The notes beneath the pieces were generated by a model. The model had not been told where the DNA came from and ran no database searches. It saw only the letters and a list, made by a program, of their open reading frames with translations. Source: Arthrobacter sp. SPG23 (lineage in GTDB: Bacteria; Actinomycetota; Actinomycetes; Actinomycetales; Micrococcaceae). From it: a stretch of 64,000 nucleotides of DNA. This document shows, in pieces, positions 20,411 to 28,654 of this stretch (position 1 is the first letter of the stretch; every line of letters begins with the position of its first letter). The stretch lies in contig NZ_JYCN01000004.1 in assembly GCF_000876655.1 (NCBI RefSeq), positions 124,001 to 188,000 of the forward strand. Reading direction: 5' to 3'. The position numbers were made by a program, and so were the translations under genes.

Positions 20411-21700
20411 ATGCCAGCAATCGTGATCGTCGGAGCCCAATGGGGCGACGAAGGCAAAGGTAAGGCCACTGACCTGCTTGGCGGCCGCGTCGACTACGTG
20501 GTCAAGCCGAACGGCGGCAACAACGCCGGGCACACCGTCGTCGTGGGCGGTGAGAAGTATGAGCTCAAGCTCCTTCCTGCCGGTATCCTGAGCCCGAACG
20601 CAGTCCCGATCATCGGCAATGGCTGCGTGGTGAACCTTGAAGCCCTGTTCCAGGAAATCGACGGCCTTGAGGCCCGCGGTGCGGACACCTCCAAGCTCCG
20701 CGTCTCCGCCAACGCCCACCTCGTGGCGCCCTACCACCAGGTGCTGGACAAGGTCACGGAGCGGTTCCTGGGCAGCCGCGCCATCGGGACCACGGGCCGC
20801 GGCATCGGCCCGGCGTACATGGACAAGGTGGCCCGTCTGGGCATCCGCGTCCAGGACGTCTTCGACGAGTCCATCCTCCGCCAGAAGGTGGAAGGCTCGC
20901 TGCGCCAGAAGAACGAACTCCTCGTCAAGGTGTACAACCGCCGTGACATCGAGGTGGAGGAGATCGTCAGCTACTTCCTCTCCTTCGCCGAACGCCTGCG
21001 CCCGCTGGTCATCGACAGCACGTTCGTCCTGAACAAGGCACTGGATGAGGGCAAGGTGGTCCTCATGGAGGGCGGCCAGGCCACCTTCCTGGATGTGGAC
21101 CACGGCACCTACCCGTTCGTCACCTCCTCCAACCCGACCGCCGGCGGCGCCTCGGTGGGCTCCGGCATCGGCCCCACCCGGATCTCGCGCTCCATCGGCA
21201 TCATCAAGGCGTACACCACCCGTGTGGGCGCCGGGCCGTTCCCCACGGAACTGTTCGACGACATGGGCATGTACCTGCAGAAGACCGGCGGCGAGTTCGG
21301 CGTCAACACCGGCCGCCCGCGCCGCTGCGGCTGGTACGACGCCGTGCTGGCGCGCCACGCCTCCCGCGTCAACGGCTTCACGGACTACTTCGTCACCAAG
21401 CTGGACGTGCTGACGGGCATCGAGCAGATCCCGGTGTGCGTGGCCTACGATGTGGACGGCGTCCGGCACGACGAAATGCCGATGACCCAGACCGAGTTCC
21501 ACCACGCCAAGCCGATCTTCGAGTACTTCGAGGGCTGGACCGAGGACATCACCGGTGCGCGCACCCTGGAGGACCTCCCGGAGAACGCCAAGAACTACGT
21601 GCTGGCCCTTGAGAAGCTGTCCGGCACGCGCTTCTCGGCGATCGGCGTCGGTCCGGACCGCGACCAGACCATCGTGGTCAACGACCTGATTCTTGACTGA
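20411..21700 (+). CDS. purA: Adenylosuccinate synthetase
   Basis: A 429-residue enzyme that joins IMP and aspartate with GTP in the first step from IMP to AMP. The P-loop-like GDEGKG (12-17), [18 protein letters not shown] and the later [12 protein letters not shown] / [12 protein letters not shown] segments are all present. GGAGG precedes the ATG at 20411; an in-frame upstream start lacks support. A strong hairpin terminator follows. Confidence 0.97.
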   Translation: MPAIVIVGAQWGDEGKGKATDLLGGRVDYVVKPNGGNNAGHTVVVGGEKYELKLLPAGILSPNAVPIIGNGCVVNLEALFQEIDGLEARGADTSKLRVSANAHLVAPYHQVLDKVTERFLGSRAIGTTGRGIGPAYMDKVARLGIRVQDVFDESILRQKVEGSLRQKNELLVKVYNRRDIEVEEIVSYFLSFAERLRPLVIDSTFVLNKALDEGKVVLMEGGQATFLDVDHGTYPFVTSSNPTAGGASVGSGIGPTRISRSIGIIKAYTTRVGAGPFPTELFDDMGMYLQKTGGEFGVNTGRPRRCGWYDAVLARHASRVNGFTDYFVTKLDVLTGIEQIPVCVAYDVDGVRHDEMPMTQTEFHHAKPIFEYFEGWTEDITGARTLEDLPENAKNYVLALEKLSGTRFSAIGVGPDRDQTIVVNDLILD

Positions 21701-21715
21701 CACCTACTGACGTCC

Positions 21716-21755
21716 GACGGCGGCGGGTCACCCGGAAAGGTGGCCCGCCGCCGTC
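21716..21755 (+). terminator. purA terminator
   Basis: 17-bp arms GACGGCGGCGGGTCACC / complement with one mismatch, loop CGGAAA. Confidence 0.8.
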
Positions 21756-21788
21756 GTCGTTAGTGGAGTATGTCCGTGTGGTTACCGG

Positions 21789-21980
21789 CTAGCCGGGGGA
21801 CTGCCTGCTGCGGGTCTGCAGCAGGTGCTGCTGCAGTTTCGCTTCGGCATCGCGGCGGCGGCGTGCCTGTTCGCGCATGGCCCGCGTCGCGGCGGAACCC
21901 TGCGAACCGATCAGTCCGGTCACATGTTTGGGGGTCGCTGCCGGACCGGCGGCAGGGACGGCCATCACTTCCTCGCTCAT
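21789..21980 (-). CDS. Small hypothetical protein (63 aa)
   Basis: A 63-residue ORF, MSEEVMAVPAAG..., whose second half is a charged helix rich in Arg/Gln/Ala (MREQARRRRDAEAKLQQ). It fills the space between the purA terminator and the next gene, and its codon use is like its neighbours'. No family is recognised and the ribosome site is weak, so it may not be real. Confidence 0.4.
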   Translation of the reverse strand: MSEEVMAVPAAGPAATPKHVTGLIGSQGSAATRAMREQARRRRDAEAKLQQHLLQTRSRQSPG

Positions 21981-22236
21981 GCCCGTATCCTGACACTCCC
22001 GCCTGCCGCACGTAAGCCCTGGCGCTGGAGCGTTACAGGATCGGGACCTGCGTGGCGACCCCGCGCGGGATACGTAGCGATGCTCATGATGCAGGTGATA
22101 CCGGGTGTGATTCGGGTACCGGACACTCGTGACCCGGCGGATCCGCTGTCCCTATCTTGGTTTCACCGGCACTGCGCTGGGAGTGGGGTTTCCCACAGGC
22201 AAGTCGTCGGACCGCTAACGGGAGGGGATGGACGTC

Positions 22237-22698
22237 ATGGGTCTCAGCTTGAAGTCAACGAAGAACAAGACCGTGCCGGAGCCAGGGCTGCCGGAGCGCT
22301 CCGCCGTCCTGGAACAGGGACCGCGCCGGTACCGTGCCCGCGTTAACCGGGCGCCGGTCCTCGACCCCCTGCGCGTGCAGGAGCTCGCCGGGAACATCCA
22401 CTCGCAAAGCCGGCTGCTTGAATTCCTGAATCTCTTCCTGGTGCTGCTCCCTTCCAGGGTAAACAACGTTGTCGGAGCACTGGACGGCGGCGACCTTGAG
22501 GCGGCGAGTGCGGCAGCCCAAAGCCTTGCCTCGTCTGCCGCCATGGCGGGGGCCAGCCGGCTGGAGCTGGTTGCGTTGCTCGTCGATTCTGATCTCCGTA
22601 TCGGCCGGATGGACCGGGCACGCGAGACGGGGCAGCGCCTCGGACCGGACGCAGCAGAGCTGGCATCAGCCCTTTCCCGCCTGCTGACGGGACGCTGA
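22237..22698 (+). CDS. HPt-like protein lacking the phospho-accepting histidine
   Basis: A ~153-residue protein. Residues ~45-125 follow the histidine-phosphotransfer (HPt) pattern: LLEFLNLFLVLLPSRVNNVV, ALDGGDLEAAS, then AAQSLASSAAMAGASRLE, which aligns with the A-H-x-L-K-G-S-A...GA core of HPt domains. The histidine is replaced by Gln and the K-G by A-S, so phosphotransfer is not expected. The start at 22237 has GGAGGGG about 9 nt upstream; the ATG at 22228 is too close to it. It may act as a docking or competitor protein for response regulators (inference). It stands alone. Confidence 0.6.
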   Translation: MGLSLKSTKNKTVPEPGLPERSAVLEQGPRRYRARVNRAPVLDPLRVQELAGNIHSQSRLLEFLNLFLVLLPSRVNNVVGALDGGDLEAASAAAQSLASSAAMAGASRLELVALLVDSDLRIGRMDRARETGQRLGPDAAELASALSRLLTGR

Positions 22699-22759
22699 CC
22701 GGCCGCTAACGGCCAACGCCCGGACCGGCCAACGCCCTGACCCGTCAGGGCCGCGGATC

Positions 22760-24994
22760 CTATTCGAAGCGGGTCGCCGTTATCGCCGTGTGGCCCCGGA
22801 CCAGGCTGAACGTTGCGGTCACTGCGCCGAGGGCAAGGAACAGGCTGAGGCCAAGGGCTATGAAGTAGTCGGGCGCCGGCCAGGTTACCCGGTAGGCGTC
22901 GTCGATTCCCGTAACCATCAACCAGGCCACGAGGAACCCGAGTCCGATCGAGAGCAGCAGCACGGTGACAAGTGGGACGGCCGCCTCACGCGCGATGATC
23001 CGGCGCAGGACGGAGACTGGCATTCCCATCAGCCGCATCAGGCCGAGAACCCTCTTCCGGTCCAGGACGGCGGCGGCGGTGGCGACGGCCAGGGACAGCC
23101 CCGCGATGGCGACCGCCACGAACATACCCAGGTAGGCGAGCACGGCCAGGCCCTGGATAAGCCGGGTGCCGGACTGCAGCTGGACGTCCATCGGGGCGGT
23201 GACCGGGATAGCCGTGACACCCGAACTGTTCAGCGCTGTACGGGCGCGATCCATGGCCGTGGGAGTCCCGTCGGTGCCGACCACAACCACCACTGGAACC
23301 AGCCCGTCCAGCTGTGCGGCCGGCGCAGGTGTCAGTGCCAGAGGCTGCGTTGTCCAGTAGCGGAGGAATGACGCATCGACCACGACGGTGTCCGCATGGG
23401 GGACATCCACGAAGCCCAGCCCTGGGGCGTCCACGGCAGGAAGGTAGATGTCCGGGCCGGCAGCCGTCTCGGTGAGCGCCGCTGGACCATAGCCGACGGC
23501 GGCACTCCGGATTCCGGGAAGTTCCTTGATTTTGCGTGCGACGTCCGAGACCTGAACCTGGGTCTGTCCGGCGGCAACCGTTGCATGGAGGCTGGTGGGC
23601 TGGAGCAGACCGGGGCGGGCCGGCGGTGCCTCTGTTGTTTGGACGATGCTGGATGCTCCTGCGAAGACCGAGACGACGAAGACCGCGACAACGAGCCCCG
23701 AAACAGAGCGGAAGGTGGCCACCGGGGTGTTGCGGATCCGGCTGGCGGCAATGACTGCCGATGCGGTCCGCGCCAGGCGCAGCCCCATCATGCTGACCAG
23801 CAAGGTCAGCCAGGGGCCGATCACCACAATTCCCACGAGAACCAGCCCAAAACCGCCGATGAGCAGCAGTGTTTCAATCCACGGCAGGTTCAACTCCGCG
23901 CCCGGGATGATGACGACTGCCGCGATCATGGCGGCGAGCCCGGTCAGCAGCGGCACGGTTCGCCGCATGGTGGGTGCTTTTTCGTGGACTGCGCGGGTCA
24001 CCCCCAGGGGACCGACGTCCGCCCGGGCGGTACGGTAGCCCGCCACCGCGGAGGAAGCCGCCACCACGGCGGTGACGACGGCGGTGGCAGCCATCCAGCC
24101 CGGGGCCAGGTCAGCTTCGAACATCCTGGTGCCATTGACCGGTATTTGCGCGGCAAGGGGCCTCAACAGCACGGCCAAAACAACGCCCAGCACCGCACCG
24201 GCCAGGCTTGGGACAGCGGTTTCGGCGGCGGCAATGCGTGAGACCACGTGCGGCGATGCGCCGATGAGCCGCAGGGTGGCGAAGCGCTCCCGGCGCTCGG
24301 CTGCGCCCAGGCCTGTGACAATGCTGATCAGCAGCAGCACGGGGAAGAACACCGCAAGGGCGCCGATGACCAGCACCGTGCTGTAGGCGGTTGCGCTGCC
24401 TCCGTAGGGATCGGCAGTGAACCCGGAAACGAGGGACGCCCGTCCACTGCGGCGGAGTTCGGCTTCCGTGGCGCCCGCGACCACCACCAGGGAATCCGGG
24501 CCGGGCAGGGCGGCATCGCCGATCGGGCCGGCGAACTCGCCGAAACGTTCGCCAAGCTGATCCGGGGGTGTTGACTCGATCAGCTGCTGGAGGGCCGGGG
24601 AAGCGTAATACTGGCCCGGCTTCGGCGGGCTGCCGATCCCCGGGATCGTGACGGTGGTCCGGCTCAGGGCCGCGACGTCGCGGCGGTTGATCAGCTGGTC
24701 GCGGAACACTTCCACCGGGTTCGCCGTCATAAGCATCGTGTCCGCCGTCAAAGGCACGGGTGTTGCCGGGGCCGAAGAGGCCGGATCGCCCGTCATGAGG
24801 GGAACGGCCACGGAGGGCTGGCCGGCTTCCCGCAACCAGGCACCTCGGTCATCGCGTGCGCTGAGGCCGTTGGCGCCACCCCAGAGCAACAGCAGCAGGC
24901 ATACTCCGACGGCGACCCCTCCCGCGATGCCGGCCAGCCTTCCGTAGGCGGACCGGCTGCCGGCGACTGCCAGCCGGAGCAACCCGGGATTCAT
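22760..24994 (-). CDS. FtsX-family ABC transporter permease
   Basis: A 744-residue membrane protein with two FtsX-like permease domains, a duplicated arrangement. A first helix is near residues 18-38, a periplasmic MacB-like part follows, then three helices around 205-320. Further helices at 350-400, one around 435, and a final set at ~615-740 complete it. It works with the ATPase encoded just upstream (start/stop overlap of 4 bp). Such pairs export peptides, lipoproteins or antibiotics, or transmit mechanical signals. A PadR regulator at the head of the operon suggests inducible drug or envelope-stress export (inference). Confidence 0.88.
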   Translation of the reverse strand: MNPGLLRLAVAGSRSAYGRLAGIAGGVAVGVCLLLLLWGGANGLSARDDRGAWLREAGQPSVAVPLMTGDPASSAPATPVPLTADTMLMTANPVEVFRDQLINRRDVAALSRTTVTIPGIGSPPKPGQYYASPALQQLIESTPPDQLGERFGEFAGPIGDAALPGPDSLVVVAGATEAELRRSGRASLVSGFTADPYGGSATAYSTVLVIGALAVFFPVLLLISIVTGLGAAERRERFATLRLIGASPHVVSRIAAAETAVPSLAGAVLGVVLAVLLRPLAAQIPVNGTRMFEADLAPGWMAATAVVTAVVAASSAVAGYRTARADVGPLGVTRAVHEKAPTMRRTVPLLTGLAAMIAAVVIIPGAELNLPWIETLLLIGGFGLVLVGIVVIGPWLTLLVSMMGLRLARTASAVIAASRIRNTPVATFRSVSGLVVAVFVVSVFAGASSIVQTTEAPPARPGLLQPTSLHATVAAGQTQVQVSDVARKIKELPGIRSAAVGYGPAALTETAAGPDIYLPAVDAPGLGFVDVPHADTVVVDASFLRYWTTQPLALTPAPAAQLDGLVPVVVVVGTDGTPTAMDRARTALNSSGVTAIPVTAPMDVQLQSGTRLIQGLAVLAYLGMFVAVAIAGLSLAVATAAAVLDRKRVLGLMRLMGMPVSVLRRIIAREAAVPLVTVLLLSIGLGFLVAWLMVTGIDDAYRVTWPAPDYFIALGLSLFLALGAVTATFSLVRGHTAITATRFE

Positions 24995-25707
24995 GGGGAC
25001 ACCCGGTAGCCTGCGCCGATTGCGCCGTCGCGCACGATGACCTCCCGGTCGGCGTACGCGGCGGTGCGTGCGTCGTGGGTGATGATGACGACTGTCGTTC
25101 CCGCTTCCCGGACGAGTTCGAGCATGAGTGTCAGAACGTTTTCGGCGGCGAGGGAATCCAGGGAACCCGTGGGCTCATCGGCGAACAAAACGGCAGGGGA
25201 GCTCACCAAAGCCCGGGCAACGGCGACGCGCTGGGCCTGCCCGCCCGACAGTTCGCCGGGCAGCTTGGCGCCCAGCCCGTTGAGTCCGAGGCGGTCCAGC
25301 AGGTCGGTTGACCGTCGCGCGGCCTCCGAGCGCTTGGTCCCGCCCAGGAGCAGGGGGAGGCTGACGTTGTCCATTGCCGTGAGCTCCGGCAGGAGCTGGC
25401 CGAACTGGAAGACGAATCCGAAGTCGGTCAGCCGCAGTTTGGCCCTTTTAGGTTCAGCGAGGGCATTGATTTCCAGCGGCGTCTGCCGTTTTGGCGGAGT
25501 GTAGGTCACTGTGCCGCTGTTCGGCACGAGGACGCCTGCCAGGCAGTGCAGCAGCGTTGACTTGCCGGATCCCGAGGGGCCCATCACGGCGAGCACTTCG
25601 CCGCGATGAACGTCGAGGTCGATCCCGCGCAGTGCCCGGGTCTGCCCGAAGGAGTGGTGCAGCCCGCGGGCGCTGAGGACGGGTGAAGCGGCGCCAATCG
25701 TACTCAT
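24991..25707 (-). CDS. ABC transporter ATP-binding protein (LolD/MacB type)
   Basis: A 238-residue ATPase. Walker A is GPSGSGKST (43-51), the Q loop lies near VFQFGQLLPELT, the signature is LSGGQAQRVAVARAL, Walker B is VLFADEPTGSLD, and the H loop is VIITHD. The start at 25707 overlaps the padR stop as ATGA, and the ORF extension upstream lies inside padR. It pairs with the downstream FtsX-family permease. Confidence 0.93.
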   Translation of the reverse strand: MSTIGAASPVLSARGLHHSFGQTRALRGIDLDVHRGEVLAVMGPSGSGKSTLLHCLAGVLVPNSGTVTYTPPKRQTPLEINALAEPKRAKLRLTDFGFVFQFGQLLPELTAMDNVSLPLLLGGTKRSEAARRSTDLLDRLGLNGLGAKLPGELSGGQAQRVAVARALVSSPAVLFADEPTGSLDSLAAENVLTLMLELVREAGTTVVIITHDARTAAYADREVIVRDGAIGAGYRVSP

Positions 25708-26231
25708 GCGCTCAGGAGCTCCTTCTTGAGTTGGGTCAGGCGGGCGCTGGTGAGTTCTATCCAGCGAAGGTCGGCTTCGATGTGAAACAGGCCGTGGTCG
25801 CACATCAGCACATGCAACAGGTCCGAGTCCTGCTTGAGGCGGGTGAGTTGACGCATGCGGGCCATGTGTTCCGCCCGCTGTACGTCGAGCAAGCGGTCGG
25901 CGTCGTCGTCGGTGAGCAAAGCGATCACGGTCTTGGCAAAGAGGTTGCTTTGCAGGGTCTCCGAGGGAACGTCGGGAGTGAAAAGCCACTCACGGACCGT
26001 GTCCTGGCCAGCCACGGTGATCTCGTACTTCTTGCGGTCCGGGCCGCCGCCGGTTTCCTCGCCCAGGGCGCGGATCAGCTCGTCACGGACCATGCGGGCC
26101 AGTGTGGAATAGACCTGGCCGAAGGCCAACGCCTTTCCGGTTCCGAAGTAGCGGTCATAGGAGTGCTTCAGGTCGTAGCCGTAGCTCGCTTGGCGGCTCA
26201 GGAGACCCAGCAGCGTGAGGGAGTTGTTCAC
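25704..26231 (-). CDS. PadR-family transcriptional regulator
   Basis: A 175-residue regulator. The winged helix occupies residues ~1-80 (LTLLGLLSRQASYGYDLKHSYD, then FGQVYSTLARMVRDELI and KKYEITVAGQ). A C-terminal dimerising coiled-coil helix follows (RLKQDSDLLHVLM...). PadR proteins repress adjacent transporter genes until a ligand binds. The GTG start at 26231 lies about 10 nt from an inverted repeat that overlaps the probable -10 box, so autorepression is likely. It heads the three-gene ABC operon. Confidence 0.9.
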   Translation of the reverse strand: MNNSLTLLGLLSRQASYGYDLKHSYDRYFGTGKALAFGQVYSTLARMVRDELIRALGEETGGGPDRKKYEITVAGQDTVREWLFTPDVPSETLQSNLFAKTVIALLTDDDADRLLDVQRAEHMARMRQLTRLKQDSDLLHVLMCDHGLFHIEADLRWIELTSARLTQLKKELLSA

Positions 26232-26241
26232 GCTTCAATCT

Positions 26242-26256
26242 ATACACTGAGTGAAT
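26242..26256 (-). promoter_or_regulatory. Probable PadR operator overlapping the padR promoter
   Basis: On the plus strand ATACACT-G-AGTGAAT, an inverted repeat with one mismatch. On the minus strand it overlaps a -10-like TATAGATT, with the GTG start only a few nt further on, so the transcript would be near-leaderless. Confidence 0.55.
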
Positions 26257-26401
26257 AGTGGATGCCGACACCGCGTCCTGCCCGCCTGACCGTGTCGTCG
26301 GAACGCTGGCGGCGTCGGGGAGGGCTGGGCCGCTGAAAAGTTTCTTTAAAGTTTTTGGGATTTCGCGTAACCCCCGGCGGCCCCGCGACGATTACCAGTA
26401 T

Positions 26402-26513
26402 GAAAGCGCCGGGTTCGAAGTTGTCCCCCATCAGGTTCGTACCCGGCGCTTGACTGCAAACAGAGAGCCGGGCTGGAACTGCCCCCATCATGTTCCAGCC
26501 CGGCCCTTTTGTG
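26402..26513 (+). ncRNA. 6C-like small RNA
   Basis: Two adjacent hairpins each carry a C-rich loop. Hairpin 1 is AAGCGCCGGGT...ACCCGGCGCTT (26404-26451) with inner CGAA/TTCG pairs and loop core TCCCCCATCA. Hairpin 2 is GCCGGGCTGGAAC...GTTCCAGCCCGGC (26467-26504) with loop core GCCCCCATCA, followed by a TTTT run that makes it a terminator. Two hairpins with C-runs in the loops is the definition of the actinobacterial 6C RNA; here the runs are five C long. The region carries no credible ORF. Confidence 0.75.
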
Positions 26514-26631
26514 TCCGAAGCCGGTTCAGCAGCAAGCCGGCCCAGGAGTGCGCGGTTTCCGGCGGCTTTCCTTGGGTTACCCGGGGTAAAGTTACGGAGC
26601 GGGACACAGCCCGGCCGCCACATCATGGCCA

Positions 26632-26637
26632 TAGAAT
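26632..26637 (+). promoter_or_regulatory. -10 box TAGAAT upstream of the sigma factor
   Basis: TAGAAT lies 16 nt before the TTG start at 26654; no convincing -35 is visible. Confidence 0.4.
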
Positions 26638-26653
26638 GATGTAGCCATCTCCC

Positions 26654-27229
26654 TTGAACGAAAGCCATCCGTCCGTGACCGAAGCACTGACCGACGCCTC
26701 ATTGATGGCCCTCAAGGGCCGCGATGGCGAGTTGTTCAACCTGGTCTATCGGAGTTATGCGTCGCAGGTACTGGGATACCTGACCGCCCGGGGCGTCGAG
26801 GACCCGGAGGCCACCATGCAGGACGTCTTCCTGGCGGTCCTGCCCCGGATAGCCACTATCAGCGGCGGTGCCAGCGGGCTTCGGACGTTCCTGTTCTCGG
26901 TGGCCCATGCGCGGATGGTTGACGATCACCGAAGGCAAAGCCGGACGCCCCCGAAGCAGCCTTTCGAACCCGATCTTGACCGGCGGGAAGCCGCCTCGGC
27001 TGAAGCCGGGGCAATGCTGCTGGTGGCGCCGGGGGAGGTGCTGGAACTGCTTGACGTGCTGGGAGAGGACCAGAAGGAGGTCCTGACCCTCCGGATCATC
27101 GCAGATCTCACCGTTGAGCAAGTGGCCGAAATCATGGGGAAAAGCGCCGGAGCCGTAAAACAGCTTCAGCGACGTGCTTTGGACAGACTCCGTGAACATT
27201 CGGCCGTAAAGGACTACGTGGCGCCATGA
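26654..27229 (+). CDS. RNA polymerase sigma factor, sigma-70 (ECF-like)
   Basis: A 191-residue factor. Region 2 runs over ~15-85 (FNLVYRSYASQVLGYLTARG, then ATMQDVFLAVLPRI and FLFSVAHARMVDDHRR). Region 4 runs over ~125-180 (LGEDQKEVLTLRIIADLTVEQVAEIMGKSAGAVKQLQRRALDRLRE). No regulatory third domain is present. A TTG at 26654 opens the frame, and a GTG at 26672 is a reasonable alternative. Its stop overlaps the next gene's ATG as ATGA, which pairs it with a one-TM protein. Confidence 0.88.
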   Translation: MNESHPSVTEALTDASLMALKGRDGELFNLVYRSYASQVLGYLTARGVEDPEATMQDVFLAVLPRIATISGGASGLRTFLFSVAHARMVDDHRRQSRTPPKQPFEPDLDRREAASAEAGAMLLVAPGEVLELLDVLGEDQKEVLTLRIIADLTVEQVAEIMGKSAGAVKQLQRRALDRLREHSAVKDYVAP

Positions 27230-28068
27230 CAACCAGGGATGAGGTTTCTGCCGGGACCGTTGACGGGCTTCTGCTCGACAGTGGCCACACGGACGTGCCC
27301 GAGCTGAGGGCCGCCCTTTTGTCCATAGCCTCGCTGGCGCAGATGCAGGTTCCTGGTCCGGGCCCTGAGCTTGCCGCCATGCTGGCCGGGCCCCGGGATG
27401 AACTGACCCGGAAGCGGTGGCTGCGCCGGCACCGCCCCACGCTGGTGGGCTTTGCAGTCCTGGCCGGCATGGGCCTCGGAGTCAGCGGTGTTGCCGCAAC
27501 CAGCCAGGGAGCAGCAGAGGGTTCCGGGCTGTGGTCCATCCAAGAGCTGACGACGGACTGGGCCCCGGACTGGAAGCTTCCCGTCGGACCGGGTGCGTCG
27601 AACCAGGGCGGGCCCATGGCGTGGAAGTCGCCGCTCTTCCTGCAGCGTGACCAGGCGGCTCCGCCAGGTGCAGGCGAGCCCGCAGACCCGGTGACACCGT
27701 TCGAAGACCGAGAGCCCTCGGACGACGAGGTGCCGGCGACAGCCCCCGGTTCGCCGGCCGCTCCGGCCGCCAAAGCTCCCGACCGGGCTCCCGGAGCGGA
27801 TGCCGCCAACGACCAGACCGGGAAGCCGGGCGGCGGGACGCCCGGCGGCAACGGGGGCGAAGCCGCCTCGGAGGAACATTCCAGGCCGGTCGCCCCGCAA
27901 AAGACCGACGCGCCCTCCGAAAAGGCCGCCACCGAGCCGGAAGCAGACAGCACCGGGCACCGCGGCAACAACCCTCAGAAGGGCGAATCCGGGGCGGCCT
28001 CAGTGGACTCGGCGCTGGGTTCCGCCGTCGAACCTGTCAACCGCTGGCTGAAGAAGTTCCGGCCGTAG
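27226..28068 (+). CDS. Single-TM protein coupled to the sigma factor (possible anti-sigma or effector)
   Basis: A 280-residue protein with a ~65-residue cytoplasmic part, one membrane helix (~68-88, TLVGFAVLAGMGLGVSGVAA) and a long, low-complexity Pro/Ala/Gly/Glu exterior. Translation is coupled to the sigma factor by a 4-bp overlap. The topology fits a transmembrane anti-sigma factor, but no zinc HxxxCxxC motif is seen, so the role is inferred from context only. Confidence 0.75.
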   Translation: MTTRDEVSAGTVDGLLLDSGHTDVPELRAALLSIASLAQMQVPGPGPELAAMLAGPRDELTRKRWLRRHRPTLVGFAVLAGMGLGVSGVAATSQGAAEGSGLWSIQELTTDWAPDWKLPVGPGASNQGGPMAWKSPLFLQRDQAAPPGAGEPADPVTPFEDREPSDDEVPATAPGSPAAPAAKAPDRAPGADAANDQTGKPGGGTPGGNGGEAASEEHSRPVAPQKTDAPSEKAATEPEADSTGHRGNNPQKGESGAASVDSALGSAVEPVNRWLKKFRP

Positions 28069-28090
28069 CCCGGGCCGCCCCCACCAAGCG

Positions 28091-28139
28091 CGAACGGACA
28101 CTTGAGGCCCCGCAAGGCGGGGCCTCAAGTGTCCGTTCG
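28091..28139. repeat. Perfect palindrome between convergent genes (23-bp arms)
   Basis: Arms CGAACGGACACTTGAGGCCC... are perfectly complementary around an AAG loop. It lies between the 3' ends of two convergent genes and could terminate both; it also matches the palindrome style of the nuclease units. Confidence 0.88.
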
Positions 28140-28156
28140 GGCTGAACAGGCTTTGG

Positions 28157-28654
28157 CTAGGCCAGGACCTGCCGCTTGGAGGAGATAACCCCCGTGTCGA
28201 AGCCGGCGAGGTGGAGTCCGCCGTGGAAGCGTGCGTGCTCGATCTTGACGCAGCGGTCCATGACGACGTCGAGCCCGGCAGCTTCCGCTTCCTTCGCCAC
28301 GTCCTCATGCCACGAACCAAGCTGCAGCCACAGCGTCTTGGCGCCGGCCTCGATGGCCTCGTCCAGGACGCCGGGAAGGTCGTCGTGCTTGCGGAAGACG
28401 TCCACGATGTCGGGGCTCTCCGGCAGGTCGGCAAGCGACGCATAGGTGGGCTGGCCCAGGATTTCCTTGACCACCGGGTTCACGAAGTACACCTTATAGC
28501 GGGTGGAGGACTGCAAGTAGGTGGCCACGAAATAGCTGGCCCGGGAGGGCTTGTCCGAGGCGCCCACAATGGCGATGGACTTCGCCTGGCGGAGTAGGGC
28601 CAGCCGCTCCGGCGCGGTAGGACCCTCCCAGGTCCTGGTTTCTGCAGCGCTCAT
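28157..28654 (-). CDS. CoA-binding domain protein (YccU type), last gene of the SAM-riboswitch operon
   Basis: A 165-residue Rossmann-like protein: AKSIAIVGASDKPSRASYFVATYL (nucleotide-binding turn), VYFVNPVVKEILGQPTYASLADLP, and AGAKTLWLQLGSWHEDVAKEAEAAGLDVVMDRCVKIEH. It resembles the CoA-binding domain of acyl-CoA synthetases but has no catalytic part. The start overlaps the metY stop as ATGA. A paralogue is at 33706-34131 on the other side of the operon. Molecular function is not established for the family. Confidence 0.88.
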   Translation of the reverse strand: MSAAETRTWEGPTAPERLALLRQAKSIAIVGASDKPSRASYFVATYLQSSTRYKVYFVNPVVKEILGQPTYASLADLPESPDIVDVFRKHDDLPGVLDEAIEAGAKTLWLQLGSWHEDVAKEAEAAGLDVVMDRCVKIEHARFHGGLHLAGFDTGVISSKRQVLA

